Assembly: GCA_002383605.1 (NCBI GenBank) | Contig: DFYK01000101.1 | Span: 1-9,947 of the forward strand | Direction: 5' to 3' | DNA length: 9,947 bases | From: Proteiniphilum sp. UBA4084 | GTDB taxonomy: Bacteria; Bacteroidota; Bacteroidia; Bacteroidales; Dysgonomonadaceae | Shown here: positions 1-9,195 of the stretch, piece by piece | Layout: every line of letters starts with the position of its first letter | How positions within the stretch are numbered: the first letter of the stretch is position 1 | Position numbers and translations under genes: made by a program | Notes under the pieces: generated by a model | Databases searched by the model: none | The model's input: only the letters and a program-made list of their open reading frames with translations | Told to the model about the DNA's origin: nothing

Positions 1-1085
1 AGTTTGTAGCCTGGATACTCCGTGGTTTGCGCATCATCCCGGTGTTCAGGATACGCGACGGGAAGGATAATCTGGAAAAAAACAGAGATATTTTTGAATC
101 TGCAGCCCGTATTCTGAAAAAAGGCAATCCCATCGCGCTGTTTCCGGAGGGAAGACACAACCCAAAACAGTCGCTGCTCCCCATTCAAAAAGCTGCTCCA
201 CGCATCGTGCTGCCCACCGAGGCCTCCCGTGCGTTTGAACTCAACAGCCAGATCGTACCGGTATCCATTTATTATCGCGACCTCTTCGGCTTCCTTTCCG
301 ATGCCTATGTGACTTTTGGAACCCCCATTGAGGTCTCGAAATACAAGGAGGTCTATGAAGAAAACCCGGGTCTGGCAGTCAACCAGCTTCGGCAAGAGCT
401 GGAAAGAAGTCTCAAATCGATGGTCGTGGATATATGGAACGATGAATTTTACGATGAATACCGTCATGCCATCGACTGGAACGGAGACAAAATTGCAAAA
501 GAGAAATTTCCCGACAAAAAAGATGGTTTCCTGCAATCATCCCTGCATATCGTAAGGAGTTTAGACGAACTGTACGAAAATGACCGGCCTGCATTCGATA
601 GCCGGATAGCCGGTTTCAGTGAAGCTTACAAAATTTTGAAGGAGCATGGCCTTAACACAAAGGACCGACTGTGGAACACGTCCGGTAATTTGAACCTTTT
701 CACCCGTTTTAAAGCGCTTGTGCTTACATCTCCAGTGATGCTTTTCGGGTTTCTGAATGGTATCTTCCCGCTGCTGCTCAATAAAAAACTGCTCACCCTT
801 TTTAAGGATAAACAGTTTGTTCCCTCTGTAAGATATGCTTCCGGACTTATCTTCGTCCCCCTGTTCGATCTTATGCAATCGCTTATCCTGGGTGCTGTGA
901 CAAAGGACTGGCTGCTGGCAGTGATCTATTTTCTCGTAATGCCGGCTACTTTTTATTTTGCCCTATACTGGCGCAAATGGTGGAAATCGGCCCTGAGAGA
1001 CAGGAAGGCAGCCCGGTTCAGAAAGCAATATCCCCTGTTGTGGGAACAGGTTGTGAAGCTTACCGCTCTTTCAGATAAAAGGTGA
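1..1085 (+). CDS. Lysophospholipid acyltransferase family protein (PlsC-like), 5' end outside the window
   Basis: Acyltransferase of the PlsC / 1-acyl-glycerol-3-phosphate acyltransferase superfamily, which moves a fatty acyl group onto a lysolipid at the inner membrane. The frame is open from base 3 to the stop at 1083-1085, so the gene begins upstream; a TTG at 27 is not a credible start. Three of the family's four conserved blocks are visible: the IPVFR-type block (about bases 33-50), the FPEG block within ALFPEGRH (FPEG from base 141), and a VPVSI block (about bases 255-270). The catalytic HxxxxD block should lie upstream and cannot be seen. The C-terminal half is longer than in a minimal PlsC and has about three hydrophobic segments (around LVLTSPVMLFGF, GLIFVPLFDLMQ and LLAVIYFLVMPATF) ending in a basic tail, which suggests membrane anchoring. 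The exact substrate is unknown. It converges on alaS with 43 bp between stop codons. Confidence 0.85.
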   Translation, partial: FVAWILRGLRIIPVFRIRDGKDNLEKNRDIFESAARILKKGNPIALFPEGRHNPKQSLLPIQKAAPRIVLPTEASRAFELNSQIVPVSIYYRDLFGFLSDAYVTFGTPIEVSKYKEVYEENPGLAVNQLRQELERSLKSMVVDIWNDEFYDEYRHAIDWNGDKIAKEKFPDKKDGFLQSSLHIVRSLDELYENDRPAFDSRIAGFSEAYKILKEHGLNTKDRLWNTSGNLNLFTRFKALVLTSPVMLFGFLNGIFPLLLNKKLLTLFKDKQFVPSVRYASGLIFVPLFDLMQSLILGAVTKDWLLAVIYFLVMPATFYFALYWRKWWKSALRDRKAARFRKQYPLLWEQVVKLTALSDKR

Positions 1086-1102
1086 TCTTTTTTGCTTTCA
1101 CC
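1077..1102 (-). terminator. Weak candidate intrinsic terminator of alaS
   Basis: Read on the minus strand just after the alaS stop, GGTGA (1102-1098) can pair with TCACC (1085-1081) around a 12-nt loop, followed by TTTT (1080-1077) and ATCT. The stem is only 5 bp and the loop is long, so this is a weak candidate. It overlaps the last codons of the convergent acyltransferase gene. Confidence 0.25.
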
Positions 1103-1128
1103 AGTTCATCGTGACTGTCTTTCTGATC

Positions 1129-3744
1129 TTATTCTTTTAATTTTTGCACAATCGCCTCCACGGCTGCCGGCAGCCCGTCGGCATTTTTTCCGCCGGCTGT
1201 TGCAAAATAGGGTTGTCCGCCACCGCCACCCTGAATGAGTTTGGCCGCTTCGCGCACCATGTTGCCGGCATGAAATCCTGCTGCTACCAGGTCGTCGCTC
1301 AGCATGACCGTGAGAGTTGGTTTATCGTTTGTGGCTGTACCGGCGACGAAGAACATCTTTTCGGGGAACTCTCCTTTCAGTTGAAAGGCGATATCTTTTA
1401 CCACATCGGGAGCCCCTATCGGCAACATCACACGGAAGAGATTGATGCCGTTCACCTGTTCTTTTCTTTCAATAATCCGCTGTTTCAGCTGCACAGTTTT
1501 TTCTTTCACATAGCCTTGCAGCTCCTTTTTCATTTCATCGTTGTCCGCAATGAGCCTGTGTACTCCCTGCATGATGTCGGGCACATTGTTGAGCATATTC
1601 CTGATCTCCAGCAAAGCATCTTCTTTCGCATAGAGGTATTCCTCGCACACCTTGGCCGTAACGGCTTCAATGCGTCGCACACCTGCCGAGATGGCACTCT
1701 CGCTCACAATGCGGAAGGTGCCGATGCGGCCGGTGGAAGAAATATGGGTCCCTCCGCAGAGTTCAATGGACGAGCCAAAACGCACGGTACGCACATCGTC
1801 GCCATACTTTTCCCCAAAAAGTGCCATCGCTCCCTGGGCCTTGGCTTCTTCAACCGGCACGTGGCGATGTTCCTCGATGAGGAAATTGCTCCTTATTTTG
1901 GCAGTAACTGCTCTCTCTACCGCACGAATCTCTTCGGGGGTCATCTTCTGAAAATGGGAGAAGTCGAACCGCAGCACCTCGGGTGATACATAGGATCCTT
2001 TTTGTTCGACATGATTGCCCAGCACCTCACGCAACGCTTCGTGCATCAGGTGGGTGGCGGAGTGATTGCACTCGGTTGCCGTTCTTTTATCCTCGTCAAT
2101 TTTTACAGTAAAGATACCAGCCGTGTTCCCGGGCAGTTTGTCGGTAAGGTGTACAGCCAGGTTATTCTCCCGTTTGGTATCAAACACCTCAATTTTGTTG
2201 CCTTCCTCGGTAATCAGCCAGCCCGTGTCACCTACCTGTCCCCCCATCTCCGCATAGAAGGGAGAGCGGGAAAGGACAATCTGATAAAATTTCCTGTTTT
2301 TCTGTTTCACCTCTCGGTAACGGAGAATACGCGCCGTACCTTCTGTCTCGTCGTAGCCGGTGAATTCCGGTTCCCCGTCGTGAACCTTTGTCCAGTCGCC
2401 CGTCTCCACGGCAGCTGCATTGCGGGCACGTTCCTTCTGTTGCTGCATCTCGGCATTGAAGGCTGCCACATCCACCTGCATGCCATGTTCCCGGAGAATC
2501 AGTTCGGTGAGGTCGAGCGGAAACCCGAACGTATCATAGAGCTGGAAGGCTACCACGCCGCTTAGTACGCCCCCCTCTTTTGTGGGCATATTTTTTTCCA
2601 GCAGTTTGATGCCAGTCTCCAGGGTACGCAGGAAAGATTCCTCCTCCTCCTTCATCACTTTTCCGATAAGCGTCTGTTGGGCATGCAGTTCGGGATAAGC
2701 TTCCCCCATCACATCAATCAGTGTGGGGATAAGGCGGTACATAAACGACTCATGCATACCCAGGAAGGTGTAGCCATAACGTACTGCCCGGCGTAGAATG
2801 CGGCGGATCACGTAGCCTGCCTTGGCATTCGACGGCAGCTGTCCGTCGGTAATGGAAAAAGCGATGGTACGCAGGTGGTCGGCAATGACCCGCATGGCAA
2901 TATCTTTTTTGGTATCAGCACCATATTGGGCGTTGCTGATCTCTCCTATCTTCAGGATGATCGGCTGAAACAGGTCGGTGTCGTAGTTAGACAGCTTACC
3001 CTGCACCGCCATGCAGAGGCGCTCGAATCCCATGCCGGTGTCGATTACCTTTGCCGGTAACGGCTCCAGCGAGCCGTCGGCCTTGCGGTTATATTGCATA
3101 AAGACCAGGTTCCATATCTCGATGACCTGGGGGTGGCTTTGGTTCACCAGCGTAAGGCCGTCAATTTTAGACCGTTCGCTTTCGGGCCGTATATCTATAT
3201 GAATCTCTGAGCAAGGGCCGCAGGGACCGGTATCGCCCATCTCCCAGAAATTATCTTTCTTGTTTCCGTTTATGATACGCCCTTTGGGGAGAAAAGCCTC
3301 CCAGTAGGAAGCAGCCTCATCGTCCCGCTCCAGCTTTTCATCGGCCGCACCCTCGAACACAGTAACATAAAGGCGTTCCTTGTCCAGCGCGAGCACCTCC
3401 GTCAGGTATTCCCATGCCCAGGCAATTGCCTCCTTTTTGAAGTAGTCACCAAAAGACCAGTTACCCAGCATCTCGAACATGGTGTGGTGGTATGTATCGT
3501 GTCCCACTTCCTCCAAGTCGTTGTGCTTCCCGCTCACGCGCAGGCATTTCTGTGAATCGGCCACCCGCGGGTATTTCACCGGGGCGTTTCCCAGGATTAT
3601 ATCTTTGAACTGGTTCATGCCGGCATTGGTGAACATCAGCGTGGGGTCATCCTTGATCACCATTGGCGCCGAGGGCACTATGTGGTGTTCTTTCGTCTGA
3701 AAGAAGTCTTTAAACGACTGGCGAATCTCTTTGGAGGTCATCAT
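1129..3744 (-). CDS. alaS: Alanyl-tRNA synthetase
   Basis: Class II synthetase that charges tRNA-Ala with alanine and clears mischarged Ser/Gly-tRNA-Ala. The full domain series is present. The catalytic core has the segments DPTLMFTNAGMNQFKD, TMFEMLGNWSFGDYF, DTGPCGPCSEIH, NLVFMQYNR and DTGMGFERL. The editing domain has zinc-ligand motifs HSATH (His561 and His565) and CGGTH (Cys663 and His667), numbered from the chosen start; these lie close to the E. coli ligand positions. The C-terminal C-Ala region has a glycine run (GGGGGQPYF). The frame stays open to 3915, but the first 57 codons resemble no AlaRS, while MMTSKEIRQSF is the usual N-terminus. I therefore start at ATG 3744; ATG 3741 is equally possible. 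That gives 871 residues, normal for bacterial AlaRS. No clear Shine-Dalgarno sequence is seen. The gene is divergent from the merR-namZ pair and convergent with the acyltransferase gene. Confidence 0.97.
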   Translation of the reverse strand: MMTSKEIRQSFKDFFQTKEHHIVPSAPMVIKDDPTLMFTNAGMNQFKDIILGNAPVKYPRVADSQKCLRVSGKHNDLEEVGHDTYHHTMFEMLGNWSFGDYFKKEAIAWAWEYLTEVLALDKERLYVTVFEGAADEKLERDDEAASYWEAFLPKGRIINGNKKDNFWEMGDTGPCGPCSEIHIDIRPESERSKIDGLTLVNQSHPQVIEIWNLVFMQYNRKADGSLEPLPAKVIDTGMGFERLCMAVQGKLSNYDTDLFQPIILKIGEISNAQYGADTKKDIAMRVIADHLRTIAFSITDGQLPSNAKAGYVIRRILRRAVRYGYTFLGMHESFMYRLIPTLIDVMGEAYPELHAQQTLIGKVMKEEEESFLRTLETGIKLLEKNMPTKEGGVLSGVVAFQLYDTFGFPLDLTELILREHGMQVDVAAFNAEMQQQKERARNAAAVETGDWTKVHDGEPEFTGYDETEGTARILRYREVKQKNRKFYQIVLSRSPFYAEMGGQVGDTGWLITEEGNKIEVFDTKRENNLAVHLTDKLPGNTAGIFTVKIDEDKRTATECNHSATHLMHEALREVLGNHVEQKGSYVSPEVLRFDFSHFQKMTPEEIRAVERAVTAKIRSNFLIEEHRHVPVEEAKAQGAMALFGEKYGDDVRTVRFGSSIELCGGTHISSTGRIGTFRIVSESAISAGVRRIEAVTAKVCEEYLYAKEDALLEIRNMLNNVPDIMQGVHRLIADNDEMKKELQGYVKEKTVQLKQRIIERKEQVNGINLFRVMLPIGAPDVVKDIAFQLKGEFPEKMFFVAGTATNDKPTLTVMLSDDLVAAGFHAGNMVREAAKLIQGGGGGQPYFATAGGKNADGLPAAVEAIVQKLKE

Positions 3745-3788
3745 ACAAATAATTTCTTTGCGCTTTATCTTATATTTGAAAGAAACTG

Positions 3789-3820
3789 CAAAAATACGGG
3801 AAAAACTTCGTATCCCCAAG
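3789..3820 (-). promoter_or_regulatory. Predicted alaS promoter (Bacteroidota sigma-ABfr type)
   Basis: On the minus strand, CTTG at 3820-3817 is followed after exactly 20 nt by TATTTTTG at 3796-3789. This matches the Bacteroides consensus TTTG-N19-21-TAnnTTTG with one mismatch in the -33 element and a perfect -7. Transcription would start around 3783, giving a leader of about 40 nt before the alaS ATG at 3744. This supports the shorter alaS start, because the longer frame would begin upstream of its own promoter. Confidence 0.65.
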
Positions 3821-3896
3821 TGTATGAACAAAAACCACGACAGCCCCTGGTCGCCGTGATGATACACACAACAACCCGGGTTTGCCGTTCGCCAAA

Positions 3897-3922
3897 AATT
3901 GAATTCTACAAACAATTCAATT
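3897..3922. repeat. Perfect 9-bp inverted repeat in the alaS/merR divergent region
   Basis: AATTGAATT (3897-3905) and AATTCAATT (3914-3922) are exact reverse complements separated by 8 nt (CTACAAAC). The repeat lies upstream of the predicted promoters of both divergent genes and is not followed by a T-run, so it is not terminator-like. A dimeric regulator's operator is one reading; chance in AT-rich DNA is another. Confidence 0.5.
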
Positions 3923-3949
3923 AAATTCGCATTTGATGCCTGACACTGC

Positions 3950-3967
3950 CGACAAAAAAATTTGTCG
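3950..3967. repeat. 7-bp inverted repeat overlapping the merR -33 element (candidate operator)
   Basis: CGACAAA (3950-3956) and TTTGTCG (3961-3967) are exact reverse complements around an AAAA spacer. The right arm contains the TTTG predicted as the -33 element of the merR-namZ promoter, so a protein bound here would cover the sigma contact. Autoregulation by the MerR-family product is an inference; classical MerR operators sit between the two promoter elements rather than on the upstream one. Confidence 0.5.
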
Positions 3968-3992
3968 TTTCTCCCGGAAAACAGTATTTTTG
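3961..3992 (+). promoter_or_regulatory. Predicted merR-namZ promoter (Bacteroidota type)
   Basis: TTTG at 3961-3964, 20 nt spacing, then TATTTTTG at 3985-3992: a full match to the Bacteroides -33/-7 consensus. Transcription would start near 3999, leaving a leader of about 37 nt before the ATG at 4036. No separate promoter is seen before namZ, so this one probably serves both genes. Confidence 0.7.
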
Positions 3993-4005
3993 AGAAGTAC
4001 TATCA

Positions 4006-4023
4006 CTGACTGCTGACTGCTGA
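4006..4023 (+). repeat. Heptanucleotide tandem repeat in the merR leader
   Basis: CTGACTG occurs at 4006-4012 and 4013-4019, followed by a partial copy CTGA at 4020-4023. It lies between the predicted transcription start and the merR start codon. It may be a slippage-prone site; no function is evident. Confidence 0.6.
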
Positions 4024-4035
4024 AAAACTAAAATT

Positions 4036-4431
4036 ATGGGCAAACGAAAAAAACCGATCCGGTTCGACGAGAAGCGACTCTACTACTCCATCCAGGAAGT
4101 AGCCGATCATTTCGCGGTAAATGTATCCCTGCTGCGTTTTTGGGAGAAAGAGTTTGAGAACATCCACCCCAAAAAAACGGCAGGTGGCACCCGCCAGTAT
4201 ACGCGAGACAATATCCGGGAGCTGGAGATCGTATACCATCTTGTGAAAGAGAAGGGGATGACGCTGGAAGGTGCACGACAAACCCTGAAATCGAACAAGG
4301 ATGACCAGACAAAGCGGGCGGAGGCAGTGACAAGGCTCACAGAGATTAAAAAGGAACTGCTGCTGCTCGAGGAGGAGTTTGATCAGCTCCACACACAGCA
4401 GAAATATGTAAAACACGCCACAGAAGAATAA
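4036..4431 (+). CDS. MerR-family transcriptional regulator
   Basis: A 131-residue DNA-binding protein. Residues 15-37 form a MerR-type helix-turn-helix (YYSIQEVADHF...VSLLRFWEKEF), residues 49-57 the wing (AGGTRQYTR), and residues 58-84 the second helical pair (DNIRELEIVYHLV...GMTLEGARQTL). Residues 94-120 are rich in heptad-spaced leucines (LTEIKKELLLLEEEFDQL) and fit the antiparallel coiled coil through which MerR proteins dimerise. There is no C-terminal effector domain and no cysteine metal-binding cluster, so the inducer, if any, is unknown. The gene is divergent from alaS and ends 3 nt before namZ, so the two are almost certainly co-transcribed. The start at 4036 follows the predicted promoter and leader. 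The protein could control its own operon, alaS, or distant targets. Confidence 0.88.
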   Translation: MGKRKKPIRFDEKRLYYSIQEVADHFAVNVSLLRFWEKEFENIHPKKTAGGTRQYTRDNIRELEIVYHLVKEKGMTLEGARQTLKSNKDDQTKRAEAVTRLTEIKKELLLLEEEFDQLHTQQKYVKHATEE

Positions 4432-4434
4432 AGT

Positions 4435-5607
4435 ATGAGAAAATTTTATTTGCTGCTGTATATTCTCCTTTCTGCAATGATCAATGCCCAAGGCGGGACA
4501 CCAGTTAGAACAGGTGCAGAAATTACCGATGCTTATTTCCCCCTGTTAAAAGGGAAACGCATAGCGGTGATGACCAACCAGACTGGCATGGCAGGTGATG
4601 AGCACCTGGTGGATATGCTGATCAGAAACCATTTCAATGTAGTGGGAATTTTCTCTCCCGAACACGGATTTCGGGGTACGGCCGACGCCGGGGAACATGT
4701 AGCCAGCTCGGTGGATCGGAAAACAGGTATCCCCATCTGGTCGCTCTACGGAAGTGGAAGCGGAAGCGGTAAGCCTGCCGCCGACAAAATGAAACAGTTC
4801 GATTTGCTGCTGTTCGACCTGCAGGATGTGGGGCTCCGGTTTTATACCTATTATGCAAGTATGGCCCGGCTGATGGATGCCTGCGCTGAACACGGTAAAA
4901 AGATAATTGTACTGGACCGCCCCAACCCAAACGGGATGTATGTGGATGGACCCATCCTCGATATGAAACACAAGTCGGGTGTCGGGTGGCTTCCCATCCC
5001 CGTGGTGCATGGCATGACGCTGGGAGAACTGGCGTTGATGATCAACGGAGAAAAATGGCTGCCCGGTGGCCGGGTATGCGATGTAACGGTTATACCCTGC
5101 GAGAATTATACACATCAGACCCGCTACAACTTGCCGGTTGCTCCCTCCCCCAACCTGCCCAACAATCATGCAATCTATCTTTACCCCTCCACCTGCCTGT
5201 TTGAAGGTACGGTGATGAGCCTGGGCAGAGGTACCTCCTTCCCGTTTGAGGTGTACGGACATCCCAATTACAAAGGCTCCGGCTTTACCTTTACACCCCG
5301 CAGCATGCCGGGTGCCAAGAATCCGCCATTGCTCAATCAACCATGCTATGGCGTGGATCTGCGCGCGTTACCCGACGAACAGATTATTCAAAACGGCTTC
5401 GACCTCTCCCATGTGATCGATGCATACCACAACCTGAACATGGGCGACAAGTTTTTTACCTCATTTTTTGAGAAGCTGGTCGGCGTGGACTATATCCGCA
5501 AAGAGATCATCGCCGGAAAGACGGCAGAGGAGATCAAGGCAAAATGGTTTTGCGACGTGGTAAAATTTAAACAGCAACGCAAACCCTACCTGCTGTATCA
5601 GGAATAA
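4435..5607 (+). CDS. namZ: Secreted exo-beta-N-acetylmuramidase, NamZ/DUF1343 family (GH171)
   Basis: The 390-residue sequence matches the DUF1343 (YbbC/NamZ) family. Characterised members in Bacillus subtilis and Tannerella forsythia are exo-beta-N-acetylmuramidases that release terminal MurNAc from peptidoglycan fragments. Residues 1-18 look like a signal peptide (hydrophobic YLLLYILLSAM, cleavage plausible after INA), so the enzyme should act in the periplasm. Family segments in order: AVMTNQTGM (44-52), FSPEHGFRGTADAGEH (73-88), LLFDLQDVGLRFYTYYASM (125-143), VLDRPNPNG (159-167), PVVHGMTLGEL (189-199), PSPNLPNN (237-244), YPSTCLFEGT (250-259) and GRGTSFPFEVYGHP (264-277). The protein appears complete. 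A GSGSGSG tract at 106-112 seems slightly longer than usual for that loop. It lies 3 nt after merR in the same likely operon. The family call is firm; activity on MurNAc is inferred from homologues. Confidence 0.88.
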   Translation: MRKFYLLLYILLSAMINAQGGTPVRTGAEITDAYFPLLKGKRIAVMTNQTGMAGDEHLVDMLIRNHFNVVGIFSPEHGFRGTADAGEHVASSVDRKTGIPIWSLYGSGSGSGKPAADKMKQFDLLLFDLQDVGLRFYTYYASMARLMDACAEHGKKIIVLDRPNPNGMYVDGPILDMKHKSGVGWLPIPVVHGMTLGELALMINGEKWLPGGRVCDVTVIPCENYTHQTRYNLPVAPSPNLPNNHAIYLYPSTCLFEGTVMSLGRGTSFPFEVYGHPNYKGSGFTFTPRSMPGAKNPPLLNQPCYGVDLRALPDEQIIQNGFDLSHVIDAYHNLNMGDKFFTSFFEKLVGVDYIRKEIIAGKTAEEIKAKWFCDVVKFKQQRKPYLLYQE

Positions 5608-5636
5608 ACCTATCCAAATATGTTCAGCAATAAAAT

Positions 5637-5669
5637 TATGCGCTTTGATGTGCATTTTTTGTATTTTTG
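5637..5669 (+). promoter_or_regulatory. Predicted valS promoter
   Basis: TATTTTTG at 5662-5669 is a perfect Bacteroidota -7 element, the same octamer as before alaS and merR. The best-spaced -33 is TATG at 5637-5640 (21 nt), a partial match to TTTG; a true TTTG at 5644-5647 is only 14 nt away. Transcription would start near 5676, giving a leader of about 65 nt. Confidence 0.5.
5638..5661 (+). terminator. Candidate intrinsic terminator after namZ
   Basis: ATGCGC (5638-5643) can pair with GTGCAT (5650-5655), including one G-U pair, around a 6-nt loop, followed directly by a T-run (5655-5660). The stem is short, so strength is uncertain. It overlaps the -33 region of the predicted valS promoter. 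Confidence 0.4.
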
Positions 5670-5698
5670 CATCTTCAATTTTATAATAATCAAACGAG

Positions 5699-5723
5699 TC
5701 AGGGTTTCATTTAGAAATCCTGA
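5699..5723 (+). promoter_or_regulatory. Stem-loop in the valS 5' leader
   Basis: TCAGGGTTTC (5699-5708) pairs with GAAATCCTGA (5714-5723) around the loop ATTTA, giving 10 continuous pairs with one G-U. It lies downstream of the predicted promoter and ends 17 nt before the valS ATG. There is no following T-run, so it does not look like a terminator. It could affect mRNA stability or access of the ribosome to the start; it does not resemble a T-box in size or content. Confidence 0.5.
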
Positions 5724-5740
5724 GATATTCCGCTGTTCAT

Positions 5741-8368
<2,628 letters not shown>

Positions 8369-8391
8369 CTCAATATGCCTTTTCGCTCCAT

Positions 8392-9126
8392 CTAAAATTC
8401 CAGATAAGGCTCCAAACGGTCAATATCTGTTGAAGTAAATTCATCGAGCATGCTCAGCTCGCCGATGGAAACGATGTCTCCTTTTCGCCTACGCAGACTG
8501 ACAATGGCTTGTACCTGTTTGTAATTCAGATAGGGGTGCCGCAGGAGTTCCCGGAACTCCAATTCATTGACTTTTATTTTACGCCAATTGCTATCGGTTG
8601 AAATATAAGGCACGATCCGGCTGTAAAGCTCATTTTCCATGCCATATACCTCCCGAAGCTGCTCCGTTTTTACATAGCCCCCCAGCAACTCCCTGTATTT
8701 CACAATGCGGGATGCATAGCTGCTACCGATACCGGGGATTTTCTTCCACTGTGTGGTATCGGTTTCATTGAGTCTGATGGTCTCTCCTAGTGATAATTTT
8801 TCTGTCTTCGGAAAAGGCGTAAACCCTGCTGTGCGTTCAGCTCCTCGTCGAATAATCTTTTCACCAACCGTTTTACTTTCCGTTGCATATCCGGCATTTC
8901 CTTCGTAGTGGTTTCTCTCCCGAGAAGACGGATCACGTTCCTTCAGCGTTTGCCGGAAAGAATCAAACTCGCGAATCAGTTCCTCATTCTGCATGATCAC
9001 CATCTCCGATCTTCTTCCGTAACGAAGCACGCCATTCAGAATCATGGTGAGCAGGATAAGAATAAGCAACAGAATTACCGCAAGCTTCGATCCCCGCTGA
9101 TAATGCAAAAAATCCTTCCATTTCAT
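8392..9126 (-). CDS. Membrane-anchored helix-hairpin-helix (ComEA-like) protein
   Basis: A 244-residue protein with a short basic N-terminus and one strong transmembrane helix at about 15-34 (LAVILLLILILLTMILNGVL). A polar, probably flexible linker runs from about 36 to 115. Two helix-hairpin-helix DNA-binding modules follow. The first (about 117-165) has the typical LN.TDT..W..IPGIG..YA.RIVKYRE.LGGY pattern, with PGIG at 131-134. The second (about 183-242) is weaker, with the hairpin HPYL (197-200) and a VSIGELSMLDEF segment. This is the arrangement of ComEA-like proteins, which bind double-stranded DNA during uptake. Bacteroidota commonly carry such a protein outside any competence cluster, so a role in transformation is unproven. 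The positive-inside rule would put the HhH part outside the cytoplasm. No strong promoter was found upstream. Confidence 0.85.
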   Translation of the reverse strand: MKWKDFLHYQRGSKLAVILLLILILLTMILNGVLRYGRRSEMVIMQNEELIREFDSFRQTLKERDPSSRERNHYEGNAGYATESKTVGEKIIRRGAERTAGFTPFPKTEKLSLGETIRLNETDTTQWKKIPGIGSSYASRIVKYRELLGGYVKTEQLREVYGMENELYSRIVPYISTDSNWRKIKVNELEFRELLRHPYLNYKQVQAIVSLRRRKGDIVSIGELSMLDEFTSTDIDRLEPYLEF

Positions 9127-9169
9127 CGGGTTCGCAGTAGTTTAAATTTCGCGGTAAGTTACGGGATAT

Positions 9170-9185
9170 TTTCATTTTTATGAAA
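9170..9185. repeat. Short inverted repeat upstream of the HhH gene and lacI remnant
   Basis: TTTCAT (9170-9175) and ATGAAA (9180-9185) flank TTTT; with one bulged base the pairing extends to ATATTTTCAT/ATGAAATAT. It lies in the 128-bp AT-rich gap between two divergent reading frames. It may be an operator or simply reflect base composition. Confidence 0.3.
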
Positions 9186-9195
9186 TATTTTACAT

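Noticed and set aside
27..29. TTG as the true start of the acyltransferase
   Set aside because: The frame is open upstream to the window edge, and the catalytic HxxxxD block expected before this point would be lost, so the gene must start outside the window.
1144..1986. 280-codon plus-strand open frame opposite alaS, and a second one at 2002-2565
   Set aside because: Both lie wholly inside the well-supported alaS coding region on the other strand. Their translations are rich in His/Cys/Phe and resemble no family.
3745..3915. 57-codon N-terminal extension of AlaRS
   Set aside because: The normal AlaRS N-terminus starts at 3744/3741, the extension has no family similarity, and the predicted promoter lies inside it.
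4003..4491. 162-codon minus-strand frame opposite merR
   Set aside because: It is antisense to a clear MerR-family gene, covers the merR promoter region, and its Cys/Phe/Leu-rich translation shows no recognisable domain.
5670..5740. T-box riboswitch in the valS leader
   Set aside because: The leader is about 65 nt, has no T-box sequence or antiterminator, and T-boxes are not typical of Bacteroidota.
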